Shown one piece after another: positions 1 through 11,309 of a stretch of DNA of 64,000 bases. Made by a program: the position numbers and the translations under genes. Under the pieces are notes generated by a model. The model searched no databases. It worked only from the letters and a program-made list of their open reading frames with translations, and was not told where the DNA came from. How positions within the stretch are numbered: the first letter of the stretch is position 1; each line of letters opens with the position of its first letter. This DNA is from Gymnothorax reevesii. Its lineage: Eukaryota > Chordata > Actinopteri > Anguilliformes > Muraenidae. The stretch lies in assembly GCA_029721435.1 (NCBI GenBank), contig CM056580.1, forward strand, positions 27,646,367-27,710,366, written 5' to 3'.

Positions 1-861
1 ATGAACAGCGCGAGGAAGAGATAAAGGAACACGCATTACACACCAAACATCCCGGGAGGCTGTTAATGGAGGGGAGCTCAGAGCTCCGCAGTGATCTCAG
101 GTCCTAATTGACGGCTCATGCGGCGGCCATTAAGAATCTGGGTTCATCTGCGCTGAAGTGTGCCAGCGATAATGTTCATGCAGCTCCCCGCAGAAGGCTG
201 GGTGGGGGGGGGGGTGGGGGGTGAATTATGGTAATGGCAGAAAATAATGCGGGTTCTGCTGCCTTTCTATTATCAGGGAGGGATGAGTGACAGGTCTGAT
301 CTGGGGTACGGGGTGGGCAGGTGCATTGGGAGTGTCGTCTGTGGGTGTTGTGCAGTGTTTTTTAGGTAAATTCTGTAAACACGCATCTGTTTAAATAGAT
401 GTTGCAAAATGGAGGGAGATGGATGTTTTTCAGATGGATGTTGTATTTTTTCGCTCAATTTGGGATGAGAAGTTAGGCTGTCAGAGCCATTTCTCTCAGC
501 TATAGAAACTAAAAGTTACTGCCGGATCTGTGGCGGACATGCTGTCAACCACATTTTCAACGGTGTGAGGAGGCATCTGTTCGCATCTGTCCTCAAATGG
601 GTCGGAATGTGTAATGGGGCTCTTCGGGGAACGCTTTGAGAGCAACCTCCCATACCCGGGCCCCTGCACCCATGTGTGAAAAACACAGCAACTAGCTTGA
701 GGGACAAAATCCTGTGCGATGGGGCTTAGGATCCCAGCATGAATGCACTACTTCTTCCACCTGTGCCAGACCTCACGGTGGTGCCCACAAGACACAGTGC
801 TGCCCCATGGGTGTTAATGCCAAGTCTTGTAACTGATTCAATCAATTTATTCCCCCTCAGT
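1..861. other. non-coding unique DNA
   Basis: No supportable gene. The first 200 bases are rich in TAAT/ATTA-type cores and look compositionally like conserved vertebrate non-coding DNA, but this cannot be tested without an alignment. A G-rich run lies at about 201-221. Open frames here are short and show no codon pattern or known motif. Confidence 0.5.
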
Positions 862-1270
862 ATGTTATACAGGGGGATAAAGCTATGAGCTTCTCCGTCC
901 GTCCACCCGTCTACTATCATTTTTGAACTATTCAATATTTTCCCACAAAACTATGCACAATTTATATCGATCGACCTCAAAGTGGCGCTATAACAACAAG
1001 ATGTCGCTGCAATAATGCTATGAGTTTTGTGGGAGTGGCCTCTATTGCTAAAATGTGCTCTAACTCCTGAAAACATTGTTGAATCATCACCAAACTTCAG
1101 ATCTTTTATCGACAGGCCATTAGAGTCAAGTACACTAAATACGATGTGAATCCATCCATAGGTGGCGCGATGGCAAGCAAATAGTCATAACTCCAAAAGC
1201 AATTGCCCAATCAACTTAAAATTTTGCCTGCCTGATGTTGGTAAAATTTCTTATGGATACCTTCAAGAAT
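862..1270. repeat. dispersed fish repeat fragment
   Basis: The text from the tacaggggga/taaagc segment at about 868 through the 'cataactccaaa' segment at about 1190 has the phrasing of a common interspersed fish repeat. Related wording occurs near 8790-8985 (the 'tgtccaatgg' and 'tgtccgattg' segments) and at the end of the insertion near 12577. No terminal repeats or target duplication were found, so the boundaries are approximate and the class is unassigned. Confidence 0.4.
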
Positions 1271-1767
1271 CAGACTGTTCTTCGAATCACTTTTCACCAT
1301 CCCTTCTACTCTCTGAGCTATCGTGTATCTTCCTGAAACTTGAAAACATTATTTAAAATGTGTGAAAGGCCAATCTACCATGTGCTGGAGTACTGCTGTT
1401 TTGGTACTTTTCACAATTCAGATTTTTTGGGGGCTGGGGAATATGACCATGGACAAAAGGCAGGGACACACTTTGCAGTGTGAGTGGTCACCATGGAAAC
1501 ATTGTGCAGTCGAGACTGCAGCTCTAACACACTTTGCAAGGTTGAATGTAAAGGTAGGATTTAAGCCTAATGAGTAATGGAGTGACACATTCCCTGCATC
1601 AGGCAATGGCCCAGGCAGGCAGTGGGCGGTCTTCAGGGGATACAGTGGTGTGTACAGGAGTGGTGTGAGGCGGGGGCAGAGCTGGAACCAGAGCTGGGCT
1701 CAGCTCCAAGCACTCACATTACACTCTCAACAACCCTCTGTATTTTTCACACCCTAGGCCATGCAAG
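1271..1767. other. non-coding, nothing recognised
   Basis: No repeat class, RNA gene or protein motif recognised. Short overlapping frames on both strands near 1362-1606 look like chance. Confidence 0.4.
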
Positions 1768-2062
1768 ACGTGGAGCCACGGTAGTGGTTAAGTAGGCTTG
1801 ACTTGGGAGTTTGAGTCCTTGCCACGGCCTTCGTGGTGTGTTTTGGGTAAAACAGATCTCTCCAACACTGCTTCACTCCACCCAGGTCTATAAATGGGTA
1901 CCAGCAAATTGTTAGGGAAGCTTGACCCAGTGCTGGGGGAGTACCTGCGATGGATTGGCATCCCCTCCAGGTGGAGTAGCAATACTCCAGGTCGCCTCAT
2001 GCCATGGAAACCGGGCTTAAGCACCGGCCTGATGGGCCACTAGGCTCAGAAGATACTTTTTA
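1768..2062 (+). repeat. tRNA-derived SINE
   Basis: A pol III A-box-like segment (tggttaagtagg, 1785-1796) is followed by a B-box-like segment (gagtttgagtcc, 1807-1818), the spacing of a tRNA-derived head. The body then contains 'ggcatcccctccaggtgga' (about 1959) and 'gcaccggcctgatgggccac' (about 2021), both hallmarks of a widespread teleost SINE body. The element ends near 2062 in a T/A-rich tail. SINEs carry no protein and are copied by LINE reverse transcriptase. Open frames on the minus strand here are antisense artefacts of the SINE. Confidence 0.7.
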
Positions 2063-2636
2063 AAAGTCTGCAGAGTCATGAATTCACTTGTTCCTGTGCT
2101 CATAAACGGGGCGGGTCACACTCCTCCCCCTGGCTTCCAATAGAGCAAGGCCGATATAACGAGCATCTCTCACAAAAACAAGCAAAAGAGAGACAGCTGC
2201 ACTGAAGGGACTGACAAATCCATTTGTGCTTAGAGAGGGTACTGCTGTATGCAAGGCCAAGTGTGGCGTAATTTATTGTTTTTAGGGGATAATGCACCGT
2301 TGGCATCTTCCCCAGAACTGGCTAAAGAAAGCTGTATTTCATTTGCAGGCCCTTGACGGGTGATTTTCGAAGGTGTTAGCTGGATGACATTATTCATGAT
2401 GGAGAGATTACACACTATACAGATGGTAATGAATAGACAAGTGCAAAAGGACATATTCTCATGGTCAATGATCAGAGGGTTTAATCGACTATTAATCAGT
2501 TAATCTGTTTGTTAGAAGATCATTCAATTACGAGTCTAAATGTTTAATATGACAAATGCTCAAAGCACAGCTTGATTTGTAAAACACAGAAAACATAATT
2601 TACATTTGCAAGGGTGAATTGCGTCTGACATATTCT
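2063..2636. other. non-coding, nothing recognised
   Basis: AT-rich unique sequence with short frames only. No terminal repeats or motifs seen. Confidence 0.4.
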
Positions 2637-3230
2637 GGGCCCTATTTTAACAATCTAAGCAAACAGTCGGAAGCGCATGTCTCAAGTGCATTTAGGGTGT
2701 GTCCAAATCCATTTTTCCTAGTCAAACAGCGGCTTATCAGGGCGCAATGCAAGGCGGAAGGTTCAAAGGGGTCGTATTTCATCTGCTAATTAATCACAGG
2801 CGTGTTTTGGGCGTGACATAAGATAAACCAATCAGAGAGCCGTTTATCATGTTCTATCAAAGCCAGATGCCCTTGCATCTTGGCAAATTGCTATTATGAT
2901 GTATATTTACTTACAGTTGCAGAAAGAAAACTGTACGTTGCAGATGAAAGGGTCTGCGAAGCGCGTGAGTAAATCATTGCTTAAAGTATGTAAACCTGAA
3001 CACAGTGATCTCTAAAAATGCAATAAAAACATTTTTTTTTAATATTGGTCCATTTTTTTTTTTTCAAATACATATCCAGGTGTTTAAAATCAACATACAG
3101 AGTTATGGGGTCTGCGCCTGAACAACTTTTGGATAAAACAAGCAAACAAATAAAAAATGATACTGATTCAGGGTTGCGGTAGAAAAAATAATTATAATAA
3201 TTAGAGAATTTCACTTCGCTTCAAAGAGTG
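2637..3230 (+). mobile_element. non-autonomous DNA transposon, copy A
   Basis: Begins gggccctattttaacaatct. The sequence is collinear for about 440 bases with the reverse complement of 18300-18711: both share the terminal 'tattttaacaatctaa', then 'ttttgggc', 'cccttgcatcttgg', 'aattgctattat' and 'cctgaacac'. No transposase is encoded. Only the left terminus is clear; the right boundary is set where the similarity fades. Superfamily unassigned; the terminal sequence resembles fish hAT-type MITEs. Confidence 0.6.
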
Positions 3231-4129
3231 TCAAACTTTCTTTGTGAGGCCGGTAGACATGAGCAAGATGCTGACGTCACATGCATCCTTCACCAAGATT
3301 ATTTCATCCTCGGCATTCGTAGTGATTCCATACATTCATTTGTGCTTTCATTATTGGTGAAGAGTAAAAATGCAGTTCGGACTTCACTCACGGTAGCCAT
3401 TTTTAGAAAATGCAAACGTAGATGTAAACAAAAAAAACGTGACCTCGCAAAAACCCCTCAATTAAGTAATTAAGAAATGTAAGAAAGCAACTAATTTATA
3501 CATTCATTTCATTTATTTTATTTATGAATTTCTTTTTGAGAAAAGACAGGTTTTGTTCAAAATCTATCAGGCAACAAGATGAAGGCAGGTTGGCGTCACT
3601 CATTTTGGTGCAAATCAATCTGCGGTAGTAGTTTTTGCAAGTTAAACACACCCTCACGAGCATTTAAGTGATCTTTTGTTATTTAACCACAGGCGTTTAA
3701 AATATTTAGACACATACAGACAGTTGCACCTTGTGAAACGGTGATTTAAATTGAATGCATGCTAAACACATGATTAAGAAAGTTATCTGTGTGTAAACTT
3801 TAAAACACTTCTGTGAAATCAGCCAAATCATTTAAAAATTGTCAAAGCTCCTGCAACAAACCACACACATTTCCGGTTTCATATCCGGATACAGATACAA
3901 ATACAGATAATTTTGTTGCCTGCACAGATACAGATAATGGCATCGTTGTACACCCGTATTAACTAGCAATACTTATGAAACCACTTTTAAACACTGTCAC
4001 AGTAAACAAGGAATACAAGATGAACACTTTCTAGGCCTTTATCAATATGACCTAGAAATGAGAAACATTAACGTATGAATGATCTCACATCAAGGAAATA
4101 TGAACATTTTAACTGTGAACAACTTAAAG
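3231..4129. other. non-coding, includes a CRE palindrome
   Basis: No gene recognised. A perfect TGACGTCA lies at 3272-3279. The block may include the 3' part of the preceding MITE-like element, but I could not align it to the second copy beyond about 3100. Confidence 0.35.
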
Positions 4130-4131
4130 TA

Positions 4132-5542
4132 CAAGCCCAATTCTGAAACAGTTGGGAAGACGTGTAAATTGTCAATAAAATCAAAATGCAATGAGTTTCA
4201 GATCACCTGATCCAATATGTTACTTACAATAGAATATAGATAAGATTTCAAATGTTTTACATTTTAGATTTCTATCCACAAAATGAGCTCATTTCAAAGT
4301 TCCTGGCTGCAACAGGTCTCAAAAAAGTTGTGACACAGGCATAAAAGGGCTGAAAAAGCAATATAGAAGAGAATCAGCTGAAAGAACATTTAGCAAGTAA
4401 TTAAGTTAAATAAATTGTGGAATACTTAAAAAAACAATGTTCCTCAATGTCAAATTGCAACGGCTATCATGGACATTGCATAACATCATCAAAAGATTCA
4501 GAGAAACTGGAAAAATTTCTGTGCGTAAGGGACAAGGCCGAAGACCTTTACTGGATGCCTGTGATCATCGTGCCCACAGACGCCACTGCATCACTCACTG
4601 GCGTGATTCTGTCATTGATATTACAAAATCGGCCCAGGAATACTTTAAGAAACCACTTTCTGTAAACACAGTCTGCTGTGCCATCCACAGATGCCACCTA
4701 AAACTCTATAATGCAAAAAGGAAGGCATTGTCCAGCATGATCCAGAAGTGCCGCCACGTTCTGTGGGCCAAGGCTCATTTAAAATGGACCGTAGCAAAGT
4801 GGCAAAGTGTCCTGTGGCCCAAATGTGATATTCTTGTTGGAAATCATGGGCGTCATGTCCTCCAGGGCTAAAGGGGAGAAAAACCACCCCTCCTGTTTTC
4901 AGTGTTCAGTTCAAAAGCCAGCATCTCTGATGGTATGGGGATGCATTAGTGCATATGGTGTGGGACACTTGCATGTTTCAAAAAGCACCATGAATGCTGA
5001 AAGGTATATAAAGGTTTTAAAGCAACATATGCTCCCCTCCAGACAACATCTATTCCAGGGAAGGCCTTGTGTATTTCAGCCGGACAATGCAAAACAACAT
5101 ACTGCAGCTATTTCAACAGCATGGCTTCATAGTAGAAGAGTCCGTGTGCTGAACTGGCCTGCCTGCAGTCCTGATCTTTCACCGATTGAGAACATTTGGT
5201 GCATAATTAAACGAAAAGTCTGTCAAAGGAGACCTAAAACTCTCCAGCAGCTGAAAGCCTGTATTAAACAAGAGTGGAATCAAATTCCAATGGCTAAACT
5301 CCAGAAGAGGGGATGCTGCACTATGGTGAACAGGCCCCTGTCCCAACCTTTCTTGAGACCTGTAGCAGCCATCAAATTTGAAATGAGCTAATTTTGTGGA
5401 TAAATTTGTAAAATTTCTGTTTCAACATTTTCTGTTATCTATGTTCTATTGTGAATAAAACACTGGCTGGTGTGATTTTGCATTGCATTTTGATTTAATT
5501 CACAATTTACACTTTGTCCTAACTATTTCTGAATTGGGATTG
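4132..5542 (+). mobile_element. Tc1-like transposon (copy 1)
   Basis: Terminal inverted repeats: left caagcccaattctgaaac (from 4132), right ending tttctgaattgggattg (to 5542). Both flanks are TA (4130-4131 and 5543-5544), the expected Tc1/mariner target duplication. Its TIR and transposase match the copy at 23015-24610, which lies in the opposite orientation. Compared with that copy, about 110 bases are missing between 'aattaagtta' (about 4407) and 'aataaattgtgg' (about 4410), removing the leader and the start codon. The element is non-autonomous. Confidence 0.93.
4417..5391 (+). pseudogene. Tc1-type transposase, broken
   Basis: The intact family enzyme is a DD34E transposase that binds the TIRs and cuts and pastes the element. 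Here the N-terminal helix-turn-helix begins without a start codon (GTG GAA TAC at 4417) and shifts frame near 4435. The second frame (4437-4871) carries [17 protein letters not shown] and continues to the first catalytic region, where the usual SDESKF stretch is collapsed to WPKCDIL, so the first catalytic Asp is gone. The frame changes again. The last part (4860-5391) keeps QPDNAKQHT (second Asp) and SPIENIW (Glu) exactly 34 residues apart. At least two frameshifts plus the loss of one catalytic residue make this a relic. Confidence 0.92.
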
Positions 5543-5544
5543 TA

Positions 5545-6949
5545 TATAAACAATGTAATTTTTTTGACTCTGCCAATTTCTCTGATTGATCGATTGATCG
5601 TCATTATCCTTCACTTTGATCTGCATAGAGAAGGTAACCTTGAATGAAATTCACAAGATAAATTTGACAAAACATAATTTTTCAGCTAATCATTTAAGTT
5701 TCAGCAAATAAAACTGTTCAATTTGAATTCTCGAAGCACTCATCTAAATGAGGAAATACAGCAATTTCTCTCAACTCTGCTTCAGTAAATTTTTTCTTGG
5801 CAGCCATTTTGTCTCTGAGGCCTGAGGTCACGTGATGTGATCCCTCTAATGGTGCTTTTCCACTTCATGTTACCGGCTCTACTCTACTCTGCACCAAGTA
5901 CTTTTTTGGGGTTGCTTTTCCATTAGAGGATAGTACCGCCTCCGTGGTACCTGCTTGTCCTTGCGACACAGCATGTTACTGCCACGACGGCATCCTCAGT
6001 TGCACCAAGTTTACTTTTATTCCATCGATTTTTAAAAAAATTTATGTGTTTAAATCAGGGCACGCACACTACCGTCACCACGTTATGGCACTTAAGTCTG
6101 TGAGTGTTTAATTGGAATTCCTGTTTGACATTATGGAATCACCACACACCATGGATATTAATTTACCTTTTTTCCTTCATAACAAAGAAGCAAAAAACAC
6201 ATATGACAAAACCGGTTTATTATCTTGACATTCAAGCTTCACAAAACATTTCACTTCGAAATTGAAGGAGTTGGTAAATTAATAAAAAATCCAATTACGT
6301 TGTCCTGGTGAAGAAGCAGACTCCGATGTTTGTAGCAAAAGCAGGAAAAAGTTAATTACACAGCCGGCCGTGAGAACAACAGCATGATGCAGAGTTCTAA
6401 AATTCCTTAATTTAATAAAAAACTTTATACATGTTAAAGTACAGACATTTGCATATGATTTCTTTAAAGTTATCAGAAGTTGGTACTGATTGGTCCTGGG
6501 GTTTACACATTGATAAAAAGGAATACTCTACATTTGGGCCTCTCCTGAACCACTGAAGTTAATTGGTTCAATAGATTCCCAACCCTCGGAAGTGAGCTCC
6601 ATATGTGGGCATACGGAACCTCCAGCTAAGAGGTGCGAGTGCATTTCTTGTCCTGTCGGAACTGAAGACAAACGGAGATCCCAGCTGGAAGTCGCAAATA
6701 GGCGGAATGCCCTGTCGGACCCGACGACTTCTCTATCTCCTAATACACATTCATCACCCATTGATCAAACCGTCTAGCTCACCTCATATTGCCAACACAC
6801 AAGTGGCACAAGTCCTTTTGAATTCTACAACTATGAGTTGTATGACGAGCGACATTGTTGTGGTGGGTTGTCTCGTGCAGTAGTCTTCTAGCACAGGAGT
6901 TTGCGGCAGCGTGGTCCAAAACTTAGCGTCCTGTCCACGGCAGCGTGGT
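5545..6949. other. non-coding with a possible repeat at 5840-5960
   Basis: Around 5850-5950 the text 'gcttttccacttcatgttac' ... 'ttttccattagaggatagta' resembles the terminal part of a dispersed fish DNA-transposon repeat, but no second terminus or target duplication was found. The rest, including frames at 6528-6883 on both strands, shows no recognisable protein. Confidence 0.35.
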
Positions 6950-7061
6950 CTGCTGCAGGTTTCCTCAGCAGTGTGGTCAGGTGCAGGTTTCCTCAGCAGT
7001 GTGGTCTGCTGCAGGTTTCCTCAGCAGTGTGGTCTGGTGCAGGTGTCCTCTCCAGTGTATG
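6950..7061 (+). repeat. 28-bp minisatellite, four units
   Basis: Four head-to-tail units start at 6950, 6978, 7006 and 7034. Units 1-3 share the core gcaggtttcctcagcagtgt and differ only at their first bases; unit 4 is diverged. The 28-bp period is not a multiple of three, so the open frame crossing it is not a coding repeat. A single related 'cagcgtggt' segment occurs upstream (about 6906 and 6941). Confidence 0.85.
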
Positions 7062-7791
7062 AGGGAGACAATAGAATACAATGTGAGGGTATTATTCAAC
7101 TACACCTGATTCACTATACCTTAGATCTTTATAATGACTGCTGTTGGAGTCCTGTCATAGTGAAAAAGTTGTGCCATTTCCTTACTCGCTTTACCACAGA
7201 TTAATTGAGTTAGGATGAATTTCACAATTTAATTAATAGGACATCCCATTATAATTAGAAAAATGTTTTCAACCACCATTTTACCCGTAACCAAAATAAT
7301 TAGGCAACCAATCAAGAACGCATGCACCTGATTAATGAAGGCTGTGGGTGTCCCAGGCAGCGTGGTTTGAGTCAGCCTTCAGTAGTTTTGGCGGTGTTTT
7401 CGGGTGAATGGCACGGTTTAGCACAGGAGTGGTGAATCTCAGGATACCTGTAACTCGAAGAGCGGACTCGGAGCAGTAAATGCTTCTTTGCACTCATGCG
7501 TTCTACCAGCTGTTTCCAGTGGGCGACACGGGCATTTAAAAACAGCATTGATTGATGCTGCAATAACAGAAAATTCAGATATGCGGTTCCTGCAAAAGTC
7601 AAAAAGTTCCAGAATCTTACAGACATCTCGAGCAGCGTGGGGACGCGGAGCAGTGGCAATAGCAGTTCTCTGTTCAAGTGGGCACAATCGTCATTGGAGG
7701 CATGCGCCTTTGTGATCTGATGTCCTGGGTTTAGGGGTGTGCAGTTGTCTTTGGAAGCCTGCGCATCAGGTAGGGCAGCTAGACATTGTGG
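7062..7791 (-). other. probable 3' continuation of the Gag relic
   Basis: On the minus strand the Gag frame continues past its stop at 7792-7794 into open sequence, but I recognise no protease or later domain. Two overlapping minus-strand frames (7372-7677, 7439-7687) are open without a clear match. It may be the decayed downstream part of the same retroelement or unrelated flank. Confidence 0.25.
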
Positions 7792-8761
7792 TGCTCAGTG
7801 TCCTTCTTCTCTGCAGCGAAAGCACTTATCATTATCCCGGTTTTCATGAATGGAAGGCCTATTTTTCCAGTGTTCCCATCCTCTGCGTTGGTTAGCCTGA
7901 CGACCCAATTTTCCACAATTATCGCAGTTCATTTTATCATTCGGAATATAGTCGCGCACAACCGCAATGCGATGAGGAGTAGACGCATTTTTACGGATCT
8001 GTTCCTCAAAACGTGAAGCCCACGCAACAATATCATTAAAAGTGTTACTAGGATTTATGCCAAGAGCAAGTACCTTCTGAGTATGTGGAGCCGCATCTGC
8101 TAATAATTGTTGCCATGTTTCTATTGGGGTTAGGGAAACCACTATACGTTTCAAATGCTTCATATTTTTGGACCGCGTATTCTGTAAACGGCAAGTTATG
8201 CTGAACTACCTCAGTGAATCGATACCATTTGGTTGCACCTTTACCCAAAGCAGTTTTCACAGCCTCACAAAAGTCGGTAATCACCGTTTGAAGCTCAGCG
8301 TCATTTGCCCAGGTCACTGGATGCCCATGCTTCCCTCCTGTGGTATTCAGGCTTGATTATGTTCCAGCCTCAAGTGGGACACTAAGTGAGCACAATTGCA
8401 AACAAGTCTAACGGATGTAAAGACACGCTTCTTGTAGCTCATTTAACTGTCGCCAAAATTGCAAGTAATCGTTGTTCGTATGAAGACTCAGTAAATTCTT
8501 TAATAGCGTTCTCATTTCGATTACATTGAGAGGTACATGGTCAACGTGAAGCCGCTGTTCCCTTTCTCTACCATGAATTTTAGTTACCATTGGAGCCAGG
8601 GGAGCGGTGTTACTCATTTTTTTATTTTCCATGTATCGCGGGTCAGTAGTGGTAGGGCAATTCAAATCGGGGTACAAACATTGGATGCCTTTAAATCCAG
8701 CCGGGACAAGTGCGAACTCTGAGTTTTTAGATTTTTCTTCTAATTCAATCTTTTTATGCAA
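7792..8761 (-). pseudogene. retroviral-type Gag relic (capsid plus zinc knuckles)
   Basis: This is a minus-strand Gag remnant in three frames: 8761-8408, then 8317-8048, then 8163-7795. Gag is the structural polyprotein that assembles the particle and, through CCHC knuckles, packages RNA. The first piece has a charged helix-rich start. The middle piece reads like a capsid C-terminal region. The last piece carries two CCHC-type knuckles: in the first (CDNCGK) the His and last Cys positions are Arg, and the second (CFRCREEGH) is interrupted by a TGA at 7792-7794 just before its final Cys. Several frameshifts lie between the pieces. No matching pair of LTRs, primer-binding site, protease or polymerase was found. 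It is an inactive fragment of an endogenous retrovirus or related LTR element; family unassigned. Confidence 0.7.
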
Positions 8762-8789
8762 TTCGTCCAGTTCTTTGGAAACTATTTGG

Positions 8790-8985
8790 AACTATTTGTC
8801 CAATGGACATGCAACTATGTGCAACTGCAAGGCCATGACCTCACAACGTGTCACATGATGACAGCATACCTGTATGGTTCAATATTTTGCCACCAGGTGA
8901 AGCTTTGTGATGGAAAATTACCACTTTGCCCATATCTTCAGAACCATTTGTCCGATTGACCCGAAATTAAGTTCAAATGAAAGGT
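8790..8985. repeat. dispersed repeat fragment
   Basis: Contains paired phrases 'tatttgtccaatggacatg' (about 8794) and 'catttgtccgattgacccg' (about 8945) and 'aaggtcatgacttg'. It resembles the repeat class at 862-1270. It lies directly upstream of the Gag relic in the Gag's own reading direction. Boundaries are approximate. Confidence 0.35.
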
Positions 8986-9215
8986 CATGACTTGAAGGGC
9001 TTGATATTGTATTGGGTCTATTCGAGGATTGGGGAATTGGAGGATTGGGGGAGTTTGGGGATATACCCCTAGCCTAGTTAATATACTGAGCAACAAAAGA
9101 AACACAAGTTAGCTGGTTAGTTAATGTACACTTATGGTTACTCCGTCAAAGTGACTGCAAAATAAAGAAAAGTTTGTTGAAATGAGTATAAATGTGCACG
9201 CGCTAGTAATAAATT

Positions 9216-10238
9216 TGATATGGAATCAGTGACACCAGATGCGGGAAAAGGGAATGAGGATTTATTTATAAACAAAAACAAAACAGGCACGAGGGCCAAC
9301 AAAAAACTTGGCCCAAAGGGTTGCAAAAAACAAACTGAGGTAAGCTACACAGAGATATAAACAATAAATGCAAAAGGCAAAAAACAAAAAGGCACTGGAA
9401 ACTCCAGGCAAGATGCACAAGAAAAATAAATAACCAGACTATATATAAATTCGAAAAACAAGAGGCTGGGACAAGACTTGAAACTAGAAATGCTAGGGAA
9501 TCTTGACAACAAGAACTTGGCTACACTTGCACATGCAATGAGACGCGAGACACTGTCTGCCAGCCAACTTCCACCGCATCCAGATAAAGGCTTGGAAATC
9601 ATGACATGAGGGGTAACACCTGGGGAAGCAGAAACAAGAGGCATGGCAAGATCAAGACATGGACAGAGATTGGATGACATGACCTGCTCATTAAGAGAAT
9701 GAGCGTGCTCAGCTTAAGTACCAATTAAGTATGCAGTTTGGAAGCAAGCATGAATGTTAAGAACAGAAAAGCACAGCAAGATCTTGAAATAGCAAAGCAG
9801 GAATCATGACAATAAACTCCCTGTCTAAATTAGTAATATTAGTAATGTGCCTATCTAAGAATTACACCACCCAGTGAGTGTTAGTAAATGTTAGTAACTT
9901 AAAAACAGTTAATTGTCAATTAAGCTTAGAAAGCCCTGAATCAGCACAGCATGGAAGGAAGGGGAAATACCAAAGCCAACCATAGCTCAGAAATGTGCAA
10001 CAACGAAGGCACGGGGCGGAACGCAGACAAGCGGTGGAGTGGCATGGCAGACCTGGCATGAACAAAAACATGGAAAAGTAAAAAACATGGACATGGAATG
10101 AAACTTGAAGTGTAAAATCCTGAAACAAGAAACTGTTAAAACTGTGACTATGAACTATGAAACTATGAACTATGAATTCTTGAACATGAAACTGTTAAAA
10201 CCATAAATACTGTCCTGGCCAAAGGCCAGAACACAACA
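9216..10238 (-). mobile_element. solo LTR, family X copy 1
   Basis: Read on the minus strand it begins TGTTGTGTTCTGG (at 10238) and ends ATATCA (at 9216). The flanks carry an identical 5-bp duplication (plus-strand aaatt at 9211-9215 and 10239-10243). LTR anatomy is visible in the minus sense: TATATA at 9447-9441 and AATAAA at 9266-9261, close to the 3' end. It matches 47086-47969 over its length in opposite orientation. A target duplication flanking a single LTR identifies a solo LTR left by recombination between the two LTRs of a provirus or LTR retrotransposon. No internal coding region remains. Confidence 0.88.
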
Positions 10239-10243
10239 AAATT

Positions 10244-11309
10244 TGATTGTCTAAAATAATTACACGCAAACTTATTTTCCAGTCTGCCTTTAATTAACTT
10301 GCATTTCTTTTGTTGTTCAGTATAACTTGTCTTCACTTGTTTCCAGTCATTCTCCTTGATCAAATTTTCCAATAATATATATATTCCATCCACAGTTAAA
10401 TTTACAGCTTCCATCTTAATGCTTTACTGCGGCTAGTAAATAGTACAATTCAGGAAAAAATATTTTATTTGAAAAAGATAAGCAACTCTCTCGCTTCTGC
10501 GCTTCCAGATTGTTTAAATTACAGCAAAGACAACGGAGATTCGCTGCAAGAATCCACAATTCTGTGACGTCATTTGAAATGCAACTTAACGTTTTTATAA
10601 CACATTTTATTTTTCGTCTCACCTTCATGAGGATACCTGACCACAGCTGATAATGTTGAATTGTTTTCCAAGTTCAGGTGTTGTTTATTTGAATGACTGA
10701 TGGTCAACACGTCAAAACCAGTTATTTGTTTACCAGTTATTTGTTTACCGGTGTGTTTTCTCTTCCTTCTCAGCTCACCAGTCCCCGGTCTGCTCTGATT
10801 AATTTGTCTATCGCTCTTAAGAACAAAATAAGCACCATTTCTTATATCTCTTACAGCAATGGTGACACATTCGGGAATTGTCACTGTAATCAAATGATCA
10901 CCTTTAAAGGTTTCCACAGAATATCAGAAATTCTGCAAAATTGGTAAAACACCCAAAACAATTATGGAAAGAAAACATCAGCCTCGAAAGTTCAGTTATA
11001 AACTGGCACCTTTTTTGCCAGTTATTTTAACTGTAAGTTTACAATCAGTTTATAACAGAGAGGAACGATAAAATGAAACCTCTTATTGGCCCAGCTGCGG
11101 AGCAAGTAGCAGAAATGCTTCTCTTATCCGCCCCGCTGCGGTGCGAATAGCAAAACTGTTTCTCTGCGGGGCAGATAGCTGATCTTTGTCCCCCAAATGA
11201 CCCCGCTGAGGGTCGAATAGCCTCTTCATTATAGAATATGCCCCTTTTAATTCCCTCTCGTGGTCTGCTCTCCAGTTACATCAACAATGTGAACCAATAA
11301 GGTGGCCTA
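10244..11309. other. non-coding; CRE and a repeated GC-rich motif
   Basis: A perfect TGACGTCA lies at 10565-10572. A motif of the form 'ccgctgcggtgcgaatagc' occurs three times with variation (about 11091, 11132 and 11201). A minus-strand frame at 10570-10917 is open for 115 codons but resembles no family I recognise. The 3' part may be the decayed 5' region of the adjacent LINE. Confidence 0.35.

Noticed and set aside
4807..5391. A 194-codon open frame as a real gene
   Set aside because: It is the C-terminal part of a frameshifted Tc1 transposase; its first 50 codons are out of the family frame.
7792..10238. Gag relic plus the 9.2-10.2 kb LTR as one 5' LTR-gag provirus
   Set aside because: The LTR has matching 5-bp duplications on both of its own sides, so it is a solo LTR and its neighbour on the gag side is target DNA, not provirus.
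10570..10917. 115-codon minus-strand frame with RKRKHTGKQITG
   Set aside because: Basic stretch only, partly from a short duplicated segment (ttgtttaccagttat); opposite strand to the LINE and no family match.
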